Part shown: one piece after another, positions 34,066 to 44,908 of the stretch | How positions within the stretch are numbered: position 1 is the first letter of the stretch | Layout of the letters: every line of letters starts with the position of its first letter | Source: Hymenoscyphus infarciens | Taxonomy: Eukaryota > Ascomycota > Leotiomycetes > Helotiales > Helotiaceae | DNA length: 64,000 bases | Reading direction: 5' to 3' | Assembly (NCBI GenBank): GCA_001414345.1 | Contig: LLCB01000209.1 | Span: forward strand, 1 to 64,000 | Program-made: the position numbers and the translations under genes | Notes under the pieces: generated by a model | Seen by the model: only the letters and a program-made list of their open reading frames with translations | Database searches by the model: none | Told to the model about the DNA's origin: nothing

Positions 34066-35228
34066 GGTCGGTACTGGTACTGGTCCTTGTACTGGTACTT
34101 GTACTGGCAGGGGATCTGGCGAACTATTGTAGACCACAGCTGGAGAGACAATCGAAAGACTCGGGGTTGGTGGATGTGGAATCGAGGAATTGCTATCGTA
34201 GATTGTTACTGGCCCTACTATAGAGAGCCTTGGAGGAGGGGGAGGAGGAGGTGGTGGTGGAGGTGGTGTTGCCGCCCTGTATGGATTGCGGGAGAACATG
34301 TTGGTCGGAGTCTTTGCGGAACGGTAGAATATCGGATCGGAGTCAGGAGCGGAGGCGCCGCGGTGAGGTTTTATACACAAAAAAAATTCAGAAGGACGCT
34401 AGTAAAAAAGGCTAGTAAAAAGTCACGTGAGTCTGCGTCATACGTGGATTTTCCTTTTCTAGCAACCAATGAGCAGTGCCATTTTGTCCATTCATTTTAA
34501 ATGGCCATTCACCACTTGTCCAGACCTGCACTTGTCAGGACAAAAGTCTATTAGCTAGATGGTTTCTCAAAATTTAGTCTCTTTGTTATTGCCAAAGAGA
34601 ACTCTGTGCTATGTAGAGTTTTAGGGAGAGCTTGCATTGGTATTTCCCTAGATACCATTCAAAGCGCGCCCCCCTGCTCTATCCACGTTACGTGCCTCAA
34701 ACCTTTGCCTCCTTTCGCTGCTATTTTCGCATTCCTCTTTTTCTTGTTACATGATCTAGTAGTAGATGTTGATCAATACTAGCAATTGTTTAACTTCCTG
34801 ATAATTTAGATGCCTCCCATACCCTCGTAATAAAAGCGGTAGTAAAAATATGTCTCCTCTAATTTTATGGCATAATCCACTATCAACCTAGATGACCCAG
34901 GACAAACTAATTTTGAAGCTTTTAGAGATATAGGTCGCCGTCGAAAGGTTCTGAATGTTTTGGAAAAGATTTCAATTTGTTCGAGTAATGAAGAAACCAG
35001 GAGTGTTTACTACACTTCATTGCGCACCACGAGCTCAATTAAAGCACAAGTCCAACATTCTCTCGTTATCTTCTAGCAATACAACAGAAAGCTAGCCTCC
35101 AAGTCAATGGTACCTTAGAAAGGTGTTCAAACCACCAGAACACTGTCAATCCTTAATAGTTTCTGCCAACTCGATGAATAGAACCATCTCAATCCATACC
35201 TACATCACCCCAGTTCTCCCTGAATCTC
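34066..35228. other. Intergenic upstream of Arp8
   Basis: The first 300 bases carry GGT/GGA-rich repeats (the poly-proline frame on the minus strand; GGTACT hexamers at 34068-34112). The rest is normal-composition DNA without a recognised gene. Confidence 0.4.
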
Positions 35229-36937
35229 TTACCCAGAATCCTCCCTCCCAACAAGCCCGATAATAATAGGTTCCTTCTGAATAGTCATCAAAGTCTTCAA
35301 CCCTGTCCAATCCAACCTCTCCCCCTCCTCCCACAAATCAAAAGCCCAAACAACTCTCGCAATCACAATTCTCATCTCCGCCATCGCAAGGCTTTTCCCA
35401 AGACAATTCGAATGTCCAACACTAAATGGGTTACTAACCCCCAGATGATCGCCATCGAGTTCCGCTGGTTGGGTACCTTGTGGAAGCCATCGTTCTGGGT
35501 TGAAGGAGTTGGGTTCGGCGAAGAATTTGGGGGAGCGTGACATGGCGTATGGTCGGACTGAGATAGCGGTCTGCTGTTCTTGTTAGACTCGGGTGGAAAG
35601 AGGGGAGGGGGAGGAAAAAGACTTAGCTTTTCAGGAATGAAAACCCCAGCATAAGTATCACCGCCCTCCGGAACAATCCTCGGCAACCCCCCAGAAACCG
35701 GATTCGTGAGTCTCAATCCCTCCAACAACACCGCCTCGAGATAGTGTAACCCCTTCATCCCCTCAATAGTAACATCCTCCTCCTTCTTAACCCTCCCTCT
35801 CACCTCCTTCGTCAACTTGTCCAAAACTTCTCGATTCTGCACAAGGTAAAGAAAGGTTCCGGATAGTGCTGTTGCTGTAGTGTCAACGCCAGCCACAATA
35901 AGAATCGCCAAATTAGACTGTGTTTCACGCAGAGAAATCTTTTGGAAATCAAGGTTATCTTCCATGAAGAGGGTTACAAGGTCCGGTTTCTGAGTTTCTA
36001 GATTCAAACATCACGCTATCTTCTCATTCGCAAACTCAGAATGTTGGCGTTGTTTCTCCATAACACTTTTAGGTAGTAATTTCATCAGAACCTTTTCAAG
36101 ACCTGGGTACCATCTTGTCGAAGCGGCGTATACCATTCCTCTCAAGAAGCTGTTAAGGGTTTGCACCCAAGGGTGGTGCGCACTATCTTGAAGGCACGAG
36201 AAAGACTCCCCCAGAGAAAGTTCACCGATTAAGTCGAATGTGAACCAGCTCATCCAATCCACGAAATTTACTACGGCCCCTGGTTTTCCATCTTCCGAGG
36301 TTAATGGGAGCTCTCGGAAACGCGTGATTAATAAATCAGCATAGGATTCTATGAGTGGTGTTTGAGCACGCAGTGCATCCTCTGTGAATGAGTTCCCCAG
36401 TGATTTTCTGAAGCGAGTATGGGTTGCATATTCCATTGCCGTAACTATGTTTTCAGGCATATCATCCGGTGCTACCTTCACATCAGCTTTCCTCATCCCT
36501 TCCAAAAAGAACAAATTCAAATACCTTTCTACTAAACCGGATCCTTCCCAGGATTCCGATGACCCGGTCTCTTAATATAAATATCCTGCCAGGCCTCTTC
36601 TTTCGTGAAGGATATCTCATTCGGAGCCAAGCGTACCATATCCCCGTACTTGCGATGGATTTCAAGTTGGTTTTTCACTAGGTTTCCTCGGAGGAGGGAG
36701 ATGATGTAGGGGATTCGAGTTGCTTTCCATAGTGGAGGAACGGGGAATTTCGCGAGAGCGTGGAGGCAAAGGTTGTAACTAGTTGTGGCTATTGAATACT
36801 AGAGCATAGTCAAGTTATAATTTACTATTAAGGTACGGTGGGTATCAGCTTACAGAAATAAGCAATCCGAATATGGTAAGAAATCCCCAAGCAAGATTGT
36901 TACCCTGGATTTCACTGATGAAATCGGAACCAAGCAT
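35229..36937 (-). pseudogene. Cytochrome P450, probably inactivated
   Basis: The inferred exons are 36854-36937 (membrane anchor NLAWGFLTIFGLLIS), 36538-36798, 36475 to about 35622, and about 35559 to 35229. P450 signatures are present: KYGDMVRLAPNEISF, the I-helix AGVDTTATA, the ExxR region EGLR, the PERW motif FNPERWLPQG, and the heme ligand motif FSVGHSNCLGK. Two lesions spoil it. An in-frame TGA at 36011-36013 lies between FANEKIA and LNLETQKPDL where relatives have Arg-type residues (CGA to TGA would explain it). The last intron, after VFIPEK, begins CTAAGT where GTAAGT is expected. Otherwise the reading frame is open, so inactivation is recent. Both lesions are single substitutions, so sequencing error must be excluded. 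The substrate is unknown; the layout is that of fungal secondary-metabolism P450s. Confidence 0.8.
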
Positions 36938-39637
36938 TGTGGAAGCCTAGCAGTCTAGACTATCTGGTGACTTTCAAACGGTGATGCTGTTCTATCTCAA
37001 CGATGGAGAGGAAATAATAGCAGTGTGGCGTTCTTTGGATTCCGAAAGTCGTAAAAATTACGAAGGCACAGCCAATCTTTCCAACCAACAGATGCACTCG
37101 CCCATCGATGGCGCACAAAACTTCTCAAATCAAGACTTCTCAGTTGGTGGTTCCGAATCGGTGGGATCACTATATCTAGGGGCTAGCCATAGGAGGATAT
37201 CGCGCTGAACCAATGTTGCAGTGCATTGCACACCTGGGCACCGAGGTTGACCTAAGGGGGAAGCAGGAGTTGTTGGTGAGCTAGACTGATTACGTTCTGG
37301 TCTTCTCAATTGATAAGTTAAATTACAATACAAATAATCTGGGAGGGAAATAAAGATGAGCGAACTAGTCTGTAGATATTTTCACAACATGGCTGAGTAT
37401 TAAATTAACCATGTAGGTCAATTCCTTCCGAAAGATACACAAATATCCTTGCGTACCGCTGATAATGGAGTCTAGACGGAATCTTGAAATACAGCATTTA
37501 TCAAGTGAAGAAAAAGATGGTATAAAAGCCAACTAAGCACGGAGAAAGTAGAGTAAGATATATGAGTTCAGTCATAAGATGATCGTTGCAAACAAAAGCT
37601 ATAGCAAATCTATATGGGATTGTTGAAATCTCCGACCGGATGGTGATTGAAACACTGGTTAAAGATTATAATTCCCATCGAAGCTTGTCTGGTTCTTGTC
37701 TAAGGTAGACTGGTCCCCTTATTCTTGGTCGTGAGAACCGGGCATGAGGCTACTAAGATTAACAGACCACAAAGTTCATCCACTATTTCCGTCCACCGAA
37801 CTGTAAACGTACTTTTGCGCAATTTGAGTGTGAGAGGCCGTTCGAGGACGTTCGCGTTCTCGTAAAAGTTTCAAGTTCAAAAAGGGAAGTGTGTGATGTT
37901 CGGCAAGGGAAGAGCTGAGCATCAAACATCCTCGCATCGGAACTCTTGACTTGTCCGGAGATGGGATGGATATTTACCGTAATAATACTCACTCCCCTGA
38001 TATTGTCTGTCATGTGCAAGGGTATTTTGGCTGTGAAATCTCTGTGCGGTCTACGTACTAGTACACCTAAATAAACGTTAAACCTGCGCACGATTTTAAG
38101 GTTCCCAGCTGTCAGAAATAACCTCTAGTTAGGTGGGGGAGGGGAAGTGAAGGGGGAAGTATCATATGTGTCATTTATGTTTTTTGATGAAGCACTTGAA
38201 GATTCATGAGGCAAATGGAACAAACGAGAAGGTGGTGTTAGAGTGCTGGCAAGGGAACTTTTTAAATCCCCGTCCCCGAGCCAAAATGTTGCCGCGTGTT
38301 GCACTAGTGCATACTCGGAGCCCGGTCGTGCATATTTTTTGCATAACCTTTTCACAATTCGCAGTCAAAGCCAATGGTAGCGTGCTAAGTGCGGGCGTGC
38401 GAACACAAGTTACGTGAAAGGGTTCTGTCATCTGATATTTTGGACAAGGAGACTGGTATGAATCTTCTGTAAGTATGAATCAGAATGATGTTTTGTTGGC
38501 TTATTCCATGTTACTCAACTCGGTGAAGAATGAATTGCCCAATCGGGAATCCAACCTCGGAAAGAACAAACCTGAGATACTAGTAATACGGAGATAATCG
38601 GACGGCTGAAATGTTCCGTGCGAATAGAGTACAGTAGAGAGAGGATTCGGTATCGAGTCATATCGTCATATGTTTCTAGCAGGCTCGGAGTCGGACTTTC
38701 ATTTTCACTTTCACTTGGATTGTCTGATCTAGGTATCCCAGAAGTACTCGTACAGAAGCCGGTTGTTGGAACGAGGCTAAAGAAAACAAGCGATGATCGA
38801 ACTTGTTTCATGCCTTCCATTGCCCGGGCTCTACTAAGTATAGTACCGCACCGTGAGTAGAGTTACTAGAGTATAGCCGGACGGAGGGTATAGCCAGGCA
38901 TTACGAGTACGAGTAGGTGGCATCCAGACGAGGCTTCTCGGTCCCGAACCTGGAAGGCCATGGCTCCTCATTGGCCTCGGATTGCAAGAAAGAAATGCTC
39001 CGAGAACCCGATTGGCACCTTCCCCTTGGACCTTTGGAGTAATGGTACTAATGGGATTCAAGCTTATGACTGGGGGAAACGTGGATAACGTGGAGAGCAT
39101 TTATGGATGTGAAGCTACAGTACCTACCTAGGTAGATCACTAGCTACCTTACTTATCAACCTAAGCTGCAAGTGGCCCACTCTGAGCCTCGCGTTCCCCA
39201 GGATCCCTCCCTCAGCCGAAAAGAGATAACATTGCCTCCTCTCCCGCCGTCAGGTTGGGCGTGAGTGCTAGCTGTTACGTTACCTACAAAGCTGTTGACT
39301 CTTCGACTTCTTCTCTTTTTCTACCATCAACTTCTTCCCGAGCTATCAAGACGCCGGTTCTCTCTTTAACTCACCCCCCCCCTTTCAACACCCCCCTCCA
39401 GTTGCAAAAGACTAGAATAGCTCAATCTCGGGTTTAGCATCCCAAACCTACCAAAACTCCGTGTTGTGTAGAAAACACAACAACACAACCGATTGCGACC
39501 AGCGCCAACACAAACGCAATCACCGCAACCAAAACGACCTTCTTGCAGCACAGTTTTCCCAATCTCATCGATCAAACCTCCTCCTCCTCCTCCTGCGAAC
39601 ACGCCTTCGGGCGAAAACATCCCCCTCCGCCGCCACA
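36938..39637. other. 2.7 kb intergenic region upstream of the ABC transporter
   Basis: No convincing gene is present; ORFs here are short and stacked on both strands. A TACCTACCTAGGTAG near-palindrome lies at 39120-39135. The last 400 bases are a pyrimidine- and CTC-rich leader, consistent with a long 5' UTR. The length suggests complex regulation, as for other fungal drug-efflux genes. Confidence 0.4.
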
Positions 39638-42600
39638 ATGGCCGCAGAACTTTCCGAAAAACCACAGGCTCATCGCCCTTCTCCCACATCCTCAAGTCAT
39701 GGCGATTCCACTGACGAGCACGATTCCACACGAAAAGGGAAGAGCGAGACACATCAAGTGCATACACCCCCCAAAGACCCCAATCCAGCGCTGGCGAAGC
39801 TAGATTCCAACATCGTGAGGGTCCAGCCCAAAGATCAGGATCTTTACGCACATCTCCCACCAGCCGAGGCACAAATTTTGAGGAAACAAGTCGACATCCC
39901 CGTCGTTAAGAGCGGCATAAAGGCCTTGTATCGATATGCAACCACCAACGACTATTTAATCATCGCTGTCAGTGCCCTATGCGCCATTGCGGCCGGCGCG
40001 GCGCTACCCCTCATGACAGTTGTGTTCGGAAACCTAGCGGGGGAGTTTAATAGCTATTTCGCTGGAACCATCTCGCACGCCCAGTTCAATCATACAATCG
40101 CCCACATGGTCTTATATTTCGTCTACATTGGTATTGCCGAGTTTATCACCATTTATATCTCGACAGTCGGGTTCATCTACACAGGAGAGCATATCAGTGG
40201 CAAAATTCGATGGCATTATCTCGAGGCTTGTATGAGGCAAAATATTGGATTTTTCGACAAACTTGGTTCCGGGGAAATCACCACGAGAATTACAGCGGAC
40301 ACAAACTTGGTGCAGGATGGTATTTCCGAGAAGGTTGGCTTGACCTTGAATGCTATAGCTACCTTTTTTACGGCCTTCGTGATCGGTTTCATTAAATCAT
40401 GGAAATTGACTCTGATCCTCTCGTCAACCGTCTTCGCAATCACAGCCGTCATGGGTGGCGGGTCTAGCTTCATTGTCAAGTACAGTAAAGAATCTCTGGA
40501 GTCCTACGCTCTTGGTGGGTCCATTGCCGAAGAAGTCATCTCGTCAATCAGAAATGCAGTAGCTTTCGGTACCCAAGACAAACTAGCTCGACAATACGAT
40601 ATCCATCTGGCAAAAGCTGAGAAATTTGGATACAGGCTCAAGTTTGCACTGGCCTGCATGGTTGGTGGCATGTTTATGATTATCTACCTTAATTATGGAC
40701 TCGCATTCTGGATGGGAAGCAGATTCTTGGTTAAAGGAGAAATTGGCTTGAGTGCGATTTTGACCATTTTGATGTCCATCATGATTGGAGCCTTTTCCCT
40801 GGGAAATGTTGCACCCAACGCTCAAGCATTTACTACAGCTATCTCCGCAGCAACCAAGATTTTCAATACCATTGATCGTGTCTCCCCATTAGACCCCACT
40901 TCGGATGCTGGAGAGACCATTGAAAACGTCCAAGGTACCATCGAATTGAGAAACATCAAACACATCTATCCATCCAGACCCGAGGTTACTGTCATGGAGG
41001 ATGTCAGCCTTGTTATTCCCGCTGGTAAGAAGACTGCTTTGGTTGGTGCATCTGGTTCCGGCAAAAGTACAATTGTTGGACTTGTTGAACGATTTTATGA
41101 TCCAGTCGGAGGAAATGTATACCTTGACGGCCACGATGTCAGCACTCTAAATCTACGTTGGTTGAGACAACAAATCTCGTTGGTCAGCCAGGAACCAACT
41201 CTTTTCGGTACTACGATCTACGAAAATATCCGCCACGGCCTCATTGGAACGAAATTCGAGCACGAGAAGCCAGAAACGCAAAAGCAACTTGTTTTGGAAG
41301 CTGCCAAGATGGCCAACGCCCACGAATTCATCTCGGCATTACCAGAAAAATACGAAACAAATGTTGGGGAACGTGGCTTTCTCCTTTCTGGGGGTCAAAA
41401 GCAGCGTATTGCGATTGCTAGAGCAATGGTCAGCGATCCTAAGATTCTCTTGCTTGACGAGGCGACATCTGCGCTTGACACCAAGTCCGAGGGTGTAGTC
41501 CAAGCGGCTTTGGAAGTTGCTGCAGCTGGAAGAACTACCATCACTATTGCCCATCGTCTCTCCACAATCAAGGATGCCGACAATATTGTAGTTATGACCC
41601 AAGGATGTATTGTGGAACAAGGAACGCACAATGAGCTGTTGGCTATGCGAGGTGCATACTTTAACTTGATCGAAGCCCAGAAAATTGCCCAAAAGGACGA
41701 CTTGACTGCGGAAGAAGAAGCTGCTTTGGAAGTTGCGGATGCGAAAGACGAAGAGCTTGCCCGTAAGCAATCCAATACTAACAAAAGTATCCAGTACATC
41801 GAGGATCCAGATGACAAGAACATTGCCAATAAACTGAACCGAACTCAATCCGAGAAATCGCAGTCCTCGTTGGCACTCCAAGGGCGAACGGTAGCCGGCG
41901 AAGAAGAAGCATCATTGTGGACTTTGATCAAACTGATCGCATCTTTCAACAAGACCGAGTTGCACTGGATGTTGGTTGGATTATCCTTTTCGATTATTTG
42001 CGGAGGAGGTAACCCTACCCAAGCCGTCTTTTTCGCTAAGGAAATCATCTCCCTCTCAATACCACTAGTAAGCCCAACAACCGGAGTCCCAATCCCGGGT
42101 GCTGCGCCCAAAATCCGCTCAGACGTCAACTTCTGGTCTCTGATGTATCTTATGTTGGCATTTATTCAGTTTATCGCCTTTTGTGGACAGGGTATCGCCT
42201 TTGCATTTTGCTCAGAGAAACTCATCCATCGTGTCAGAGACAGAGCTTTCAGAACGATGCTTCGCCAGGATATCGAGTTCTTCGACAGAGATGAGAACAC
42301 CGCCGGTGCTCTTACTTCATTTTTGAGTACCCAAACGACACATGTCGCTGGTCTTTCTGGTGTAACTCTCGGCACGCTCTTGACAGTCATCACCACCCTC
42401 GTCGCCGCTATAGCTGTGAGTACCGCCATCGCTTGGAAGCTTGCTCTAGTGTGCGTTGCCACAATTCCTGTACTACTCGGTTGTGGATTTTTCAGATTTT
42501 GGCTTCTCGCTCAATTTCAACAACGCGCGAAGAAGTCATACGAGACAAGTGCAAGTTTTGCTTGTGAAGCGACAAGCGCCATTCGAACTGTCGCTTCATT

Positions 42601-43821
42601 GACTAGGGAGCAGGACGTTCTCAAGCAATATGTTGACTCGTTGGATGCCCAAGCCAAGAAAAGTTTGAATTCTGTTCTCAAGTCATCTTTGTTGTATGCC
42701 GCGTCACAGTCCCTGATGTTTGCTTGTGTAGCTCTCGGATTTTGGTAAGTTTCATTTAATCAAATCACGATTTCAAATACTGACGAGAAACAGGTATGGT
42801 AGTGGTCGTATCGCTGATCACGAATACTCCTTGTTCCAATTCTTCGTCTGCTTCTCTGCTGTCATCTTTGGCGCTCAGTCCGCCGGTACCATTTTCTCTT
42901 TTGCTCGTAAGTCACATTCCGCGTCCGATCCAGCTTCAAAGTCAATTCTAACACCCAATAGCGGACATGGGCAAAGCCAAGCAAGCTGCGCAGGAGCTCA
43001 AGGTTCTCTTTGACCGAAAGCCAAAAATCGATTCTTGGTCCACCGATGGAGCGGCCCTCGAGAATGTCGAAGGTCATATCGAATTCCGTGATGTCCACTT
43101 CCGATACCCAACTCGTCCAGAGCAGCCTGTATTACGTGGCCTTAGCCTTTCCGTTGCACCCGGTCAATACATTGCCCTTGTAGGGGCTTCTGGATGCGGA
43201 AAGTCAACGACGATCGCTCTCCTAGAGAGATTTTACGATCCTTTGGTAGGAGGAATTTATATTGACGGAAAGGAGATTTCAAGCTTGAACATCAACGACT
43301 ACCGCTCATACATCGCCCTGGTTTCCCAAGAACCCACCTTATACCAAGGCACAATTCGAGAGAACGTTCTTCTCGGAGCTGATCGCCAAGATGTCCCAGA
43401 CTCCGAGATCGAATTCGCATGCCGGGAAGCCAACATCTACGATTTCATCATGTCTCTCCCAGATGGATTCGGAACCGTGGTCGGATCAAAGGGATCCATG
43501 CTTTCAGGTGGCCAGAAACAACGTGTCGCTATCGCACGTGCTCTCCTCCGTGATCCTAAAGTCCTGTTACTCGACGAAGCTACGTCGGCCTTGGATTCAG
43601 AATCGGAACATGTTGTTCAAGCTGCGCTCGATAAGGCCGCTAAGGGCCGAACCACTATCGCTGTCGCACATCGTCTGAGTACGATCCAGAAGGCGGATAT
43701 TATCTATGTCTTTGACCAAGGAAGGATCGTCGAGCAAGGAACGCATTCGGACTTGATGGGTAAAGGGGGGAGATACTCTGAGTTGGTGAATCTTCAGAGT
43801 TTGGGGAAGACGAATGCTTAG
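39638..43821 (+). CDS. ABC multidrug transporter, Pmd1/P-glycoprotein type (ABCB)
   Basis: Three exons, 39638-42744, 42794-42906 and 42962-43821, join in phase to 1359 residues; introns are 49 and 55 nt. The layout is (TMD6-NBD)x2, a full transporter of the plasma membrane. NBD1 has the Walker A GASGSGKST, signature LSGGQKQR and Walker B ILLLDEATSALD with the catalytic Glu. NBD2 has GASGCGKST, LSGGQKQR and VLLLDEATSALD, so both sites look competent. The N-terminal 90 residues are hydrophilic and serine-rich; the linker is charged. The closest characterised relatives are S. pombe Pmd1 (leptomycin B resistance) and A. nidulans atrD-type proteins. ATP-driven export of hydrophobic toxins or metabolites is inferred. 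The ATG at 39638 follows the leader CGCCGCCACA, a good Kozak-like context. Confidence 0.96.
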
Positions 43822-44908
43822 ATGTTTCTAAATTCTTGGGGGGGGGGGAGAGTTGATTCTCTTCGCCGCTCGATATTTTCTTTTCTTTTCATCTTTCTTG
43901 TTTGTTCTTTAGCTTTTTAGCTTGTCTGATTTCATTTTCGGTTTGGTACGGGTGCATGGCGATGGCGCAGGCGTTTCTTGGGGGCTATGGGAAATAGTCA
44001 TGTTTCCCACAGGGGCGTCTGAGAAACTAAACACTTCATACCTACAGTACGGTGGTGTACTACTTCACATTGTAGCTCTTCTTTTTTCTTTATTTTGCTT
44101 TAGATAAAAATGGGATTGTGTTGGAGCTGGATTCGATTTCTAGGTCGGATTTTCTTCCTTTGTTGTTGAGTTGGGGGAGGAGAGTTAAGATGGGGAAAAG
44201 CGAAAAATGGGGATAGATGGAGAGGTAGATAGATAGGAGTCTAGACTCTCTATGATATATACATATAATAGTTCTTCTCTGTTTGTGGGAATGAAACCTC
44301 GGCTTTTTTGTTGTTGGGTGAGTGTGAGGTGAGCGTGAGGTGATGGAAGATACTTGTTGACTACTAGATGCTGACCGTGGGGTTCTGTGAACCTATTGGG
44401 AGTCCGGGGTGGGAGGGGGAAGTGGTTATCTTACTCGTAGGTACAGGGCTCGTTGGCTACACGGCCTAATCATTCACAAACGACGACTCGAAAGTCTTAT
44501 CGACTAGGTATAATTGAGTCTTGGATATCCTTTCATCACCGAACCAAGAGTTCAAGTAATCATCGGTTGGGGCTGCCACTCCTCCCAAATAAATTTGCAG
44601 CTGTCGCTTAGGCATACTGAGCGAAGGGAACTGACCAGCGTTTGTATTGGTCGCAGAAGTGTTTACATCATATATACCAATGATACTCAAGTCGACATGT
44701 TTGTGAATCAGAAAATATGGCGTCCTTGTTATTGTCTCGAGGTAGAATGCCAACATTCACGGCTTTGTTCCAACAGCTGCGTCACATCGTATCTCTGTAC
44801 TTATTTCACCACTTGTCATACCCTCATGACGAAAACTTCATCTTCAAACAATTTACGCAACATCTTTACATTTTGTTTCAAGAAACAGAAATACAAACTA
44901 TTAGCACC
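43822..44908. other. Intergenic, ABC 3' UTR and HET gene upstream region
   Basis: A G10 run lies just after the ABC stop. The frame of the HET gene is open upstream to 44717, but the conserved protein begins later, so 44717-44908 is probably 5' leader. No other gene is seen. Confidence 0.4.

Noticed and set aside
38125..39100. Stacked ORFs upstream of the ABC transporter
   Set aside because: Coding-like length occurs on both strands at once, with no domain, no consistent start context and no exon chain.
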